Assembly: GCF_003046795.1 (NCBI RefSeq)
Contig: NZ_PZKN01000011.1
Location: 51,676 to 115,675, forward strand
Source: Desulfonatronum sp. SC1
Lineage (GTDB): Bacteria > Desulfobacterota > Desulfovibrionia > Desulfovibrionales > Desulfonatronaceae
Length of the DNA stretch: 64,000 bases
Direction: 5' to 3'
Shown in pieces: positions 28,443 through 36,634 of this stretch. Made by a program: the position numbers and the translations under genes. Below the pieces are notes generated by a model. That model was not told the DNA's origin and made no database searches. It was given only the letters and a program-made list of their open reading frames with translations. The first letter of the stretch is position 1; each line of letters opens with the position of its first letter.

Positions 28443-28846
28443 GGCCGCACCTCCTCGTCGCCGGGTATCAGTCGGGGCAATTGGTCCATGGGGAACGGAG
28501 GCTTGCCCAAGGGGCGCACGGCCAAGGAAAGCAGGGCCATGGGGTTGTCGTCGCCGGCGATGCGGTTCATGCGGATCAACCCGCAGGATTGGCAGCGATG
28601 GAGCAAGGCCCAATCGCCATCATAGCGCACGGCAACGCCGACGGGTTCCATTCGTCCGTGACAACCGCTTCTCCGGTCGCCGGTACGCAGGTCGACGTGG
28701 AGACTCCAGAGGCAGTGGGGGCAATGATTTCGATGCTGGGTGCCGGGAGCTTCCCCGGGCACGGTGCGGTTGCAGTGACCGCAAAGAAAGGCGTTGGAAG
28801 ACGGCAAAGCGCCGCCCCGACCGCGCATGTCGGATCTGGTTCGCAT
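28439..28846 (-). CDS. RNHCP-domain zinc-ribbon protein
   Basis: 135 aa from ATG 28846 (AGGA upstream). The family signature is FLCGHCNRTVP ... HRNHCPHCLWSLH; two CxxC pairs and a later HRCQSCGLIRMNR build zinc knuckles. RNHCP proteins are small and uncharacterised, often next to rsgA. The stop TGA overlaps the rsgA ATG by 4 nt, which suggests a shared ribosome- or RNA-related role (inference). Confidence 0.8.
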   Translation of the reverse strand: MRTRSDMRGRGGALPSSNAFLCGHCNRTVPGEAPGTQHRNHCPHCLWSLHVDLRTGDRRSGCHGRMEPVGVAVRYDGDWALLHRCQSCGLIRMNRIAGDDNPMALLSLAVRPLGKPPFPMDQLPRLIPGDEEVRP

Positions 28847-29226
28847 TGGATTTGTCCTATGTCTTGTCGTTGTCTGGATAAGGCGACGCCCCTTCGAACA
28901 GTCAAGGAGGCTGATCGAATCGGGGGACGCCTGCACGGACCGAAGTCCGAGCGCTCCATGGACGGGGAAATTGTGACGCGATGGGCCGGGGGAGACCCAA
29001 AACGGGCGGGATCAGACGAAGAAAATCAAGTACCGAAAATCCGGAACTCGACGCCTACGCAGCTCCTGCCCTTGCGCCACTCTCAACGACAAACACGGAC
29101 ATGCAAAACCTTTGCGGGATGATGTTGAAAAACAGCCGCGCTCTATTTCATGTGATCAGGCGGTTTGTCAAGAGGGATGATCGATATTTCAATAAGAGCA
29201 CGACCACCGACAACCATGCCCCGATT

Positions 29227-29262
29227 AAAAAAACGGCACGACCTTGGCGATCGCGCCGTTTT
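29227..29262 (-). terminator. Terminator of the VOC gene
   Basis: On the minus strand a 9-bp stem with one G-U pair (ACGGCGCGA / TCGTGCCGT) is followed by a run of seven T. Confidence 0.7.
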
Positions 29263-29372
29263 ACTCCGTCTTTCCTTACGTCCGGTCGGAGACAAGGAAT
29301 ATCTTCATCAGGGCCAGCTGTTGGCCTGAAGTCGGCCTTGCCGAACTGCCACGCGCCGGTTCACCGGGCAAA

Positions 29373-29774
29373 TCATTCGCCAGCCCCTTGCGGGGCATAC
29401 GTAATAACGGACAGCACCGCCCCTTGCGGATCCTGAAGAACGCTGAACCGGCCCACGCCGGGGATGTCCGTGGGCGGGAGGAGCACCCGCCCTCCGAGTT
29501 CCGAGGCTTTGCGGGCCACGGCGTCCACGTCCGTTACCGTAACGTAGGTCCCCCAGTGAGGCGGCATGCCCTCCGGCGCCTGAGGCGGCATGGCCATGAT
29601 CCCGCCCACTTCCTCTCCTCCGGCCTTGACCACGGTGTAGTCCATGCCCTCCATGGGCATGTCCTCGATCTCCCAGCCAAGCAAATCCCCATAAAACTTC
29701 TTGGCTCCCTCCACGTCGCTGGTCAGCAACTCGCTCCAACTGAATGCTCCATGGGTCGTAAACCTATCGCTCAT
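29373..29774 (-). CDS. VOC/glyoxalase-fold protein
   Basis: 133 aa from ATG 29774 with GGGAGG six bases upstream (frame open to 29855 without a site). It has the paired beta-alpha-beta3 repeat pattern of the vicinal oxygen chelate superfamily: FSWSELLTSDVEGAKKFYG for the first module and GRFSVLQDPQGAVLSVI for the end of the second. Members include lyases, dioxygenases and resistance proteins; substrate cannot be assigned. It is a single-gene unit with its own terminator. Confidence 0.8.
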   Translation of the reverse strand: MSDRFTTHGAFSWSELLTSDVEGAKKFYGDLLGWEIEDMPMEGMDYTVVKAGGEEVGGIMAMPPQAPEGMPPHWGTYVTVTDVDAVARKASELGGRVLLPPTDIPGVGRFSVLQDPQGAVLSVITYAPQGAGE

Positions 29775-29893
29775 GATTCGCCTCCCGTGTTTTAGGATTG
29801 TTGAGAATGAGAGACCCGTTCCGATTGGCGAAGGCGGTACTCGAAGAGTGACCACCCTTCACGGGCGTTGAAAGCAGAACTGTCAGAGCACTG

Positions 29894-30315
29894 TCAAGCT
29901 GTTACGACAAATACCCCCGATCGTCGCCAGACTTCCTCCAGAGTCTGCTTCAGAGCGTCCACACTCATCGGCTTGGCCAGATAGCGGCCAGGAACTTCTC
30001 CTGATCTCCGACCATGGCATGGGCCGTGACCGCGATGATGGGGGTGCGTCGGTGGGAAGGCTTAGGGGTGAAATCTGAAACCCGAGGGTCAGGAGTCCGA
30101 CGTCCAATCTCCGGCCTCCGGAGCGCGAATGCGCTGGGTCGCCTCCACCCCGTTCGACTCCGGCTTCTGAATGTCCATGAGGATGGCGTCAAAGGGATGT
30201 TTCAGGAACAGGTCCTAAGCTTGACGTCCGTTTTCCGCGGTTTCCACGGCGTTACCCATTTCTTGAAGCTGGTGGGACAGGACCAGACGGTTGACGGGCG
30301 AAAAATCTTTTTGCC
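29894..30315 (-). pseudogene. Decayed receiver (REC) domain
   Basis: Reading leftward, recognisable receiver pieces appear: PVNRLVLSHQLQEMGNAVET, then an in-frame TAG, LKHPFDAILMDIQKPESNG (phosphoacceptor D in ILMDI), two more stops, a frame change, TPIIAVTAHAMVGDQEKFLA, a short deletion, and RYLAKPMSVDALKQTLEEV in a third frame. It lies right after the large hybrid kinase on the same strand and is similar to that protein's last receiver, including the same repeat-like insert (30061-30122). Confidence 0.75.
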
Positions 30316-30375
30316 CCTACGGGATGGTCTCTCCGCCAATACAGCTCAGCCGCATCCAAGACGCCTCCTGGACAC

Positions 30376-33300
30376 TTACTCCAAGCCCAACTCCGAACAC
30401 AAGCGCTCAATTTCGCGTTCCACTTGCGGCCCCAAATCCCGACATGCAGCCACGTCGCCATCTTTCCCGGCCTGTTCCAGCAGCCCGGCCGCCATGGCCA
30501 GAGCGCCCGCGCTGACGTTCATGGACGATCCCTTGATGGCATGGGCATACTCGCGAACGCCAACGAGGTCTCCTTCGTCGAGCTTCAGATTCAAGTCGAC
30601 CAATCGTTGCCGATTCTCCTCCACGAACCCATGAACAAGCTGCTCGGCCAGCTCTTCGTCCCCACCCAGTCGGCGCGCAAAGTCCGCCTTGTTGAACACC
30701 GCAAGGTCGCTTTCCCTTGGTTTCACGCCATGTTGCTTACGACTCCCTTCTCCGGCCTTTTGACAACCGGCTTCTGATTTCCGAAATTCGTCTCCCGACT
30801 CCCGCTCTCCGCCCTCCGGCGTCTGATCCCCGTCCTCCCGGATCGGCAGCCATTTCTCCAACATCTCCGCCAACTGGCCCAGTTCCAGCGGCTTGGACAG
30901 ATAATCATCCATCCCCGCGGCCAGACACTGCTCCCGATAGCCCTGCATGGCGTGGGCGGTGAGGGCGATCACCGGCAGACGCCGGGGAAAGGGCTGAGGG
31001 ATGAGACCTGAAACCTGAGGGCCAGTAATCCGATCTTCGACTTCCGACGTCCGACGTCCGGCCAATGCTTCTTGACTCTCTTCCTCCTTCCGAATTTCCC
31101 GCGTAGCGGCAAACCCATCCATCACCGGCATCTGCACGTCCATCAGCACCAGGTCGTAGGGAATGGATTGAAGGGCTTGGAGGGCTTCGGCGCCGTTGGC
31201 CACGGCGTCGGCGGACAGGCCGAGTTTCTTGAGCATGGCCAGGGCCACCTGCTGGTTGGTGGGGTTGTCCTCGGCCAGGAGGATGCGGGCCTTGCGCGGG
31301 GTGAAGGTTTTCCGCTCACTGGCGGCTTCTCTAGCCCGGTGTCGGGAGATCAGTTCCTTGGACGGAACCTGGTCGTGACCGTGGCGCTCTCCGGCCAGAA
31401 TCATGCTCAGGCAGTCGAACAATTCGCCGTGCTGCAAGGGTTTGGTCAGGTAGGCCGCAAAACCAGCTTCCAGGAGGCGCTTCGCGTCACCGCAACGCCC
31501 CAGGGAGGTGAGCATCACGGTACGCAGTGGTTGCAGCCTGGGGTCGGCCTGGATCACCCGACCCAGGGTTTCGCCGTCCATACCAGGCATCTGCATGTCC
31601 AGGACGGCCAGGCGATACGGATCGCCCTCGGCCAAGGCCTTGTACAGCAGGCCCAAGGCAGTGGGACCGTCCGGGGCCTCGTCAGGGCGCATGCCCCAGT
31701 CCAGGAAGCGGGTCAGCAGGATTTCCCGGTTCGTGATGTTGTCGTCCACCACCAGGGCACGGACGTCACGCAGATTCACGGGGTCCAACACCGAGTCCTG
31801 CACCGTCTCGGACAGTCCCAAGCGCACCGTGAACCAAAACGTCGTTCCCTGCCCCTCGATGCTCTCCACCCCCACTTCCCCGCCCATCATCTCCGCCAAC
31901 TGCCTGGAAATGGCCAACCCCAGGCCGGTGCCGCCATACTTTCGGGTAATGGAGGCATCCACCTGGGAAAAACTCTGAAACAAGGCCCCCACCTTGTCCG
32001 CCGGGATGCCGATACCTGTGTCGCGGATGGTGAAGCAAAGCTCCACGATATTGGGTTCTCGGTTCAACGGTTCACGGTTCACGGTTGGGGCCGGGGTGGT
32101 GTCGGGAGAGGATGCATTGGGCGTGACACCGTCGGGCGCACCGCGGTGCGCCCCTACATCAGCACCGTCATCCGCACCTTGCACAACCGTTGAGCCTTTG
32201 AACCGTGAACCATGAACCCTGCTCACCTTGACCACCACCTCGCCCTTTTCGGTGAACTTCACGGCATTGCCGACCAAGTTGGTCAATATCTGCCGCAGCC
32301 GGCCGGGATCCCCAGTGAGGCGGTCCGGGATGTCCGAATCCGCGGAGCAGATCAGTTCCAGGCCTTTTTCCTCGGCCTTGAGAGCCATCATGGCCGCGAA
32401 GCTGTCCAACATGGGCCGCAGGGCAAAGTCCAGGAATTCCAGTTCCAGCTTGCCGGACTCGATCTTGGAGAAGTCCAGAATGTCGTTGATCAGGGAGAGC
32501 AGGGCATTGCCGCTGGAACGCACGATTTCCGCGTAGTGGCGCTGTGTATCGTCCAGTTCCGTGTCCAGGAGCAATTCGGTCATGCCGATCACGCCGTTCA
32601 TGGGAGTCCGGATTTCGTGGCTCATATTGGCCAGAAACTCGCTCTTGGCCCGGGTGGCAGCCTCGGCCCGGGCCAGGGCCGCGTCCAGCTCCATGTTTTT
32701 CATTTCCATCTGCTCGGCGATCTGCTGGAGCTTTTCCTCGGCCTGCTTCCGCTCGGTAATGTCCGCATAGATGGCGTACCCGCCCACGATCTCGCCTTGC
32801 TTGCTCACCGGGCCGCCCTTGAGCAGGACGTTTTTGGCCTCGCCGGACTTGGTGAAGCGGATAGCGTCCATTTCAATCTGCTCGCCGCGCAGAATCCGGG
32901 GGGAGCCGTATTCGTGGGCTTTTTTCAGTGGGTCCACCACGGTATTGATGTTCTTGTACAGCACCTCGTCCAGGGTGTACCCGAAGATTTTCGTAAACAC
33001 GGCATTGACGTTAATGATCCGGTGCTCGGTATCGAAAAAGACCATGGCGTCGTTGGTGTTGACGAACAGGGACTCAAAATGGGCCTTCTGGTGCAGGAGC
33101 GCCGCTTCGGTTTGCTTGCGGTCCGTGATGTTCAGAACGAAACCGTCCAGATACAAAACGACATCCTGGTCATCGGTTACGCCCGTACCCTTTTCGTAGG
33201 CCCAACGCGTACCGCCGTCCCGGTGGATAATCCGGTATTCGATCTCCCAGGAAATGCCCGCCGCCACGGCATGCGAGATGGCCTTTTCCACGGCCGGGGC

Positions 33301-33903
33301 GTCCTCGGGGTGAATGATGCTCGCATAGCTGCGAACCGAGTTGAGGATGAAATCCGATGCCGGATAACCGCTGACCATGTCCACGGTGTTGCTCATGTAG
33401 AGCATGGTCCAGTCCGGATCGTTCCGGCAACGGAAGGTGATCGCGGGAATGTTGGCCACCAGGGATTTGAACTGGGATTCACTCTCCCGCAGCGCCTTTT
33501 CGGCCAGCCTGCGCCGGACCTGACCGCGCACCCGGGCCTCGACGATATGCGGCTGGATCGGCTTGACGATAAAGTCCGCGGCCCCGAGGTCGAACCCCTT
33601 TCGCTCGTCCTCATCTGAATCCTCGCCGGTAACGAAAATCACCGGGATATCCGCGGTGCGCGGGTCGGCCTGCAATCGTCGGCAAACCTCATACCCGTCC
33701 ATCTCCGGTATTATGATGTCCAATAAGATGACGTCCGGCCGTATTTTGCCGGTGGCTATCGTCAAAGCCTCCGCCCCGTTGGGAGCAATCAGAACCTGGT
33801 ACTTCTCCCGGAGCAAATTTCCGAGAACCTGAAGATTGGACGGCTGATCATCCACGATAAGCACGACGGGTTTCGAGGGTGCTTCCTTATGGTTGGTATC
33901 CAT
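30376..33903 (-). CDS. Hybrid sensor histidine kinase REC-PAS-PAS-HK-REC-REC-HPt
   Basis: 1175 aa from ATG 33903 (AGGCAGGAC upstream). Order: REC with D62 ([13 protein letters not shown]), two PAS/PAC modules (about 160-275 and 285-400), a coiled coil, HisKA ([16 protein letters not shown]), HATPase ([15 protein letters not shown] ... DTGIGIP ... [10 protein letters not shown]), REC ([13 protein letters not shown]), REC ([13 protein letters not shown]) and HPt ([11 protein letters not shown]). No membrane helix, so it is cytosolic. Odd points: a ~55-aa repeat-derived insert splits the HATPase between the N-box and DTGIG, and two further low-complexity inserts sit in the last REC and before the HPt. 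It may still work if the inserts are in loops. Confidence 0.9.
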   Translation of the reverse strand: MDTNHKEAPSKPVVLIVDDQPSNLQVLGNLLREKYQVLIAPNGAEALTIATGKIRPDVILLDIIIPEMDGYEVCRRLQADPRTADIPVIFVTGEDSDEDERKGFDLGAADFIVKPIQPHIVEARVRGQVRRRLAEKALRESESQFKSLVANIPAITFRCRNDPDWTMLYMSNTVDMVSGYPASDFILNSVRSYASIIHPEDAPAVEKAISHAVAAGISWEIEYRIIHRDGGTRWAYEKGTGVTDDQDVVLYLDGFVLNITDRKQTEAALLHQKAHFESLFVNTNDAMVFFDTEHRIINVNAVFTKIFGYTLDEVLYKNINTVVDPLKKAHEYGSPRILRGEQIEMDAIRFTKSGEAKNVLLKGGPVSKQGEIVGGYAIYADITERKQAEEKLQQIAEQMEMKNMELDAALARAEAATRAKSEFLANMSHEIRTPMNGVIGMTELLLDTELDDTQRHYAEIVRSSGNALLSLINDILDFSKIESGKLELEFLDFALRPMLDSFAAMMALKAEEKGLELICSADSDIPDRLTGDPGRLRQILTNLVGNAVKFTEKGEVVVKVSRVHGSRFKGSTVVQGADDGADVGAHRGAPDGVTPNASSPDTTPAPTVNREPLNREPNIVELCFTIRDTGIGIPADKVGALFQSFSQVDASITRKYGGTGLGLAISRQLAEMMGGEVGVESIEGQGTTFWFTVRLGLSETVQDSVLDPVNLRDVRALVVDDNITNREILLTRFLDWGMRPDEAPDGPTALGLLYKALAEGDPYRLAVLDMQMPGMDGETLGRVIQADPRLQPLRTVMLTSLGRCGDAKRLLEAGFAAYLTKPLQHGELFDCLSMILAGERHGHDQVPSKELISRHRAREAASERKTFTPRKARILLAEDNPTNQQVALAMLKKLGLSADAVANGAEALQALQSIPYDLVLMDVQMPVMDGFAATREIRKEEESQEALAGRRTSEVEDRITGPQVSGLIPQPFPRRLPVIALTAHAMQGYREQCLAAGMDDYLSKPLELGQLAEMLEKWLPIREDGDQTPEGGERESGDEFRKSEAGCQKAGEGSRKQHGVKPRESDLAVFNKADFARRLGGDEELAEQLVHGFVEENRQRLVDLNLKLDEGDLVGVREYAHAIKGSSMNVSAGALAMAAGLLEQAGKDGDVAACRDLGPQVEREIERLCSELGLE
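30987..31065. repeat. Repeat-like insert in the last receiver domain
   Basis: On the plus strand the stretch carries short repeats (GACCTGAAACCTGAGG; CCGACGT units). It encodes the linker before [12 protein letters not shown] diverged copy is in the neighbouring receiver pseudogene at the same domain position. Confidence 0.5.
32053..32217. repeat. Composite inverted microrepeat with a REP-like core inside the kinase ATPase domain
   Basis: Left arm 32053-32086 is built of GGTTCACGG-type units and right arm about 32185-32217 of the complementary GAACCGTGAACC units. Between them is a perfect 20-bp palindrome (32134-32153, GGGCGCACCG/CGGTGCGCCC) followed by CCTAC, the core of a REP-like element common in many genomes. 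The whole block is in frame with the kinase. Confidence 0.7.
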
Positions 33904-34465
33904 GATGTCCTGCCTGTGCTGCAATGTTTTTTTGGCAATCCCGAAGGGATGCCGTCGTAGAGCCGGTGGTTTTGTAACTACTCAGCACATACGGTGCATG
34001 TTCATACTCATGCACTGGATTCCGGCTTTCTCCGGAATGACTTATCGTACTGCCGTTTCCAAGTCGATCATACCGACGAAAGTCGGCACGTGATCACTAT
34101 CCAGGTCTTCTTATCCGATTCTGCTGAGTTGATACGCCAATTCTTTAGCTTTCATAAAGCCCTCCGTCCGCGCGGTTGATAAGAGTCTCAGCGGTGTCAG
34201 CCTCGACGGTCTGGATTGTCACCATTCTTCACCACTACATGTAGGTTGCTTCGATATCAGTCTTTCTTTGCTGACGCTATGCAATGAAATCTTTACAAAT
34301 AGCAAAGAAACGGTCCTATCTCAAATTTAATCAAAAACTCACAAATATTCACCGCATATCTGACATACTATCAATTCTCTCGCACTCTGATTCTGAATTC
34401 CCATTCTTTCGTCCCATGACCGGAGAGAGTATTCTCAATGGTCCAAAACTTGCTTTGGTCCACCC
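33904..34465. other. Repeat-bearing intergenic region upstream of fliR
   Basis: 562 nt without a credible gene. It holds three successive small hairpins: GTGCATG / CATGCAC (33994-34000 / 34009-34015), ATTCCGG / CCGGAAT (34019-34025 / 34032-34038) and CCGAC / GTCGG (34073-34077 / 34082-34086). The middle one with its flanks (CTGGATTCCGG...CCGGAATGAC) is a widespread dispersed repeat motif. The rest is A+T-richer and ends in a possible sigma-54 promoter. Confidence 0.5.
34439..34454 (+). promoter_or_regulatory. Possible sigma-54 promoter at fliR
   Basis: TGGTCCAAAACTTGCT has GG and GC at exact -24/-12 spacing. Transcription would begin at about 34465, one base before the fliR ATG, so the message would be nearly leaderless. 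Flagellar genes often use sigma-54, which supports it; the missing leader argues against it. Confidence 0.4.
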
Positions 34466-35245
34466 ATGGACCTGTTCTCCTTTGATCCCAGGATTTACCT
34501 CAGCTTCTTTCTGACGCTGTTCCGAATCAGCCTGATCGTCTTCATGTTGCCGTTTTTCGGCGGCGAAAACATCCCCCTGCCGGCCAAGGCGGCCTTGTGC
34601 CTGGTTCTGGCTCTGGGGCTGTGGCCGCACTTGGCGTTTTCCGCGGACTATTTCCCGGCCCACCCGTTCATGATCGCTTTGATGATCCTGGGAGAACTAA
34701 TCCTGGGCCTGGCTCTGGGACTGATCGTCCGTGTGCTGTTCGCCGCCATCCAGACCGGCGGGCAGTTGGTCGGTTTTCAAATGGGCTTTGCCATGGTCAG
34801 TGTGGTGGATCCCAGTTCCGGGGTCAGCATGGCCGTGACCGCTCACTTCCTGTACATGACCTCCCTGCTCATTTTTCTAAGTCTCAACGGGCACCTGCAC
34901 CTGCTCCACGCCCTGACCCACAGCTTCAGCCTGGTTCCTCCGGGCGGGCTGCTGCTCACGCCGGATCTTTCCGATCAAATGATCCGTTTTTCCAGCCAGA
35001 TATTCATTCTGGCGGTCAAGATCGCCAGTCCGGTGATGGTGGCCCTATTCCTGATCGACCTGGCCCTGGCCCTGGTGGCCAAGGCCGCGCCGCAGATGAA
35101 CGTGATCTTCGTCGGCTTTCCTCTGAAAATCGCCGTAGGATTTCTCTTTCTCGGCACCATGTTCACTATCATGGGCATCTACGTACAGGACTTCATCCTG
35201 ATGCTCGGGTCAATGTTCCAAGGCGTCATGCTCAGCGGGCGCTGA
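34466..35245 (+). CDS. fliR: Flagellar export-apparatus protein FliR
   Basis: 259 aa with about six membrane helices; begins MDLFSFDPRIYLSFFLTLF and contains IVRVLFAAIQTGGQLVGFQMGFA, typical of FliR. It is part of the FliPQR gate of the flagellar type III export channel. No ribosome site is visible before the ATG. flhB and flhA follow, so this is the start of the flagellar set. Confidence 0.93.
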   Translation: MDLFSFDPRIYLSFFLTLFRISLIVFMLPFFGGENIPLPAKAALCLVLALGLWPHLAFSADYFPAHPFMIALMILGELILGLALGLIVRVLFAAIQTGGQLVGFQMGFAMVSVVDPSSGVSMAVTAHFLYMTSLLIFLSLNGHLHLLHALTHSFSLVPPGGLLLTPDLSDQMIRFSSQIFILAVKIASPVMVALFLIDLALALVAKAAPQMNVIFVGFPLKIAVGFLFLGTMFTIMGIYVQDFILMLGSMFQGVMLSGR

Positions 35246-35328
35246 GCAAAACCCACATTGCTGCTCACAACAACACATTGATATTTTTGGGGATCAATCA
35301 AGGCCGCTGAAGATTTTACCTCGGGAAA

Positions 35329-35390
35329 CACAGGGGGCACGGGGAGCATTTTAACGTTAAACTAGGTTTTCTTTCCCCGTGATCCCCGTG
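35329..35390. repeat. Inverted CACGGGG microrepeats between fliR and flhB
   Basis: Left arm CACAGGGGGCACGGGGA (35329-35345) is complementary, with small gaps, to the right arm of CCCCGTG units (about 35372-35400). The centre (TTTTAACGTTAAA) is A+T-rich. Design resembles the inverted microrepeats inside the hybrid kinase gene. Confidence 0.55.
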
Positions 35391-35470
35391 TGCCCCGTGG
35401 TTAACCCTGCTCAGACACTGAATTGTCGCTGTAGTGATAAACATAAAGAAAAGAAACTTGAGGCCGAACC

Positions 35471-36538
35471 ATGCCCCAGAGCGATCCGAGTAAAACCGAA
35501 CAAGCCACCCCAAAACAACGCGACAAAGCGCGGGAAAAGGGCAATGTTCCCAAAAGCCAGGAACTGCCCAAGGTCACGGTGCTTTTGGGGGGCTTCCTTG
35601 CTTTGCTGTTCATGGTCCAGATCATGGTCAACCAGATGCACGACCTCTTCATCTGGACGTTCAGCGACAACCTGCTCACCGAGTTCACCCCGGAAACCGT
35701 CTACCTGCTCTTTCAGACGGTTTCCTGGCGCATCGCGGTAATGGTGCTGCCGGTGATGTTCACCTGCGCGCTGGTGGCGTTTCTGACCGTGCGCCTGCAA
35801 GTCGGCCATCTTTGGACCCTGAAAGTCTTTGAACTGTCCAATTTCTGGAAAAAACTGGATATCGTCGCCGGAATCCAACGGTTGCTCATCAGCACCCAGA
35901 CTGTAGTCCGCCTGCTGCGCAGCCTGGGAATGGCCATTGCCGTGGGGTTCGCTCCCTATCTTGTGCTGAAAATGGAGTCCCCAAATTTTATTCCCCTTTT
36001 CTACCAGGATGCGCTGTACGTTGCCGCCTATATGCTGACCACCGGCGCAAAAATGGTCATGTACGCCCTGGTGCCCATGCTGATCATCAGCATCGCGGAT
36101 TTGGCCTATACCCGTTGGGATTACGAGGAAAACCTGAAGATGACCAAGGACGAGGTCAAGGACGAACGAAAACAGGCCGAAGGCGACCAGGCCATCAAGA
36201 ACAAACAGCGTCAAAAAATGCTGGCCGTGATGCAAAAACGGATGATGGAAAGCGTACCCAAGGCTGACGTGGTTATCACCAACCCGACCCACCTGGCCAT
36301 CGCCTTACGCTACAACCCGCTGGAGGCCCCGTCGCCCATGGTCCTGGCCAAGGGAGCGGACTTCATGGCCGCCAAAATCCGCGACATCGCCCAGGAGCAC
36401 AATATCCCCATCCGGGAGAACAAGCCTCTGGCACAGGCCTTGTATAAAAGCGTTGATGTCGGCCAAGCGATTCCCGAGGAACTGTTCCAGGCCGTGGCCT
36501 CCATCCTGGCCCAGTTGCCAAAATTCCGGCGCAGGTAA
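35471..36538 (+). CDS. flhB: Flagellar export-apparatus protein FlhB
   Basis: 355 aa. A charged N-terminus (DPSKTEQATPKQRDKAREKG) is followed by four membrane helices and a cytoplasmic domain with the self-cleaving NPTH (ITNPTHLAIALRY). FlhB switches export from rod/hook to filament subunits. ATG is preceded by GAGG at some distance. Confidence 0.95.
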   Translation: MPQSDPSKTEQATPKQRDKAREKGNVPKSQELPKVTVLLGGFLALLFMVQIMVNQMHDLFIWTFSDNLLTEFTPETVYLLFQTVSWRIAVMVLPVMFTCALVAFLTVRLQVGHLWTLKVFELSNFWKKLDIVAGIQRLLISTQTVVRLLRSLGMAIAVGFAPYLVLKMESPNFIPLFYQDALYVAAYMLTTGAKMVMYALVPMLIISIADLAYTRWDYEENLKMTKDEVKDERKQAEGDQAIKNKQRQKMLAVMQKRMMESVPKADVVITNPTHLAIALRYNPLEAPSPMVLAKGADFMAAKIRDIAQEHNIPIRENKPLAQALYKSVDVGQAIPEELFQAVASILAQLPKFRRR

Positions 36539-36634
36539 TCGCCGGGCAAGGCGAATCCGACGAGTAACTCTCGCAACATGTTGAAAGTTTACTGTAAACA
36601 GCGCATCCAGCCCTGAAGGACGAGCGTCAAAACC

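Noticed and set aside
29883..30192. Two short minus-strand frames of 74-75 aa
   Set aside because: They are pieces of the frameshifted receiver pseudogene, not intact genes.
32212..33618. 468-aa plus-strand open frame
   Set aside because: Antisense shadow of the hybrid kinase in G+C-rich DNA.
34284..34514. 76-aa open frame overlapping fliR start
   Set aside because: Different frame from FliR, no motifs, A+T-rich spacer.
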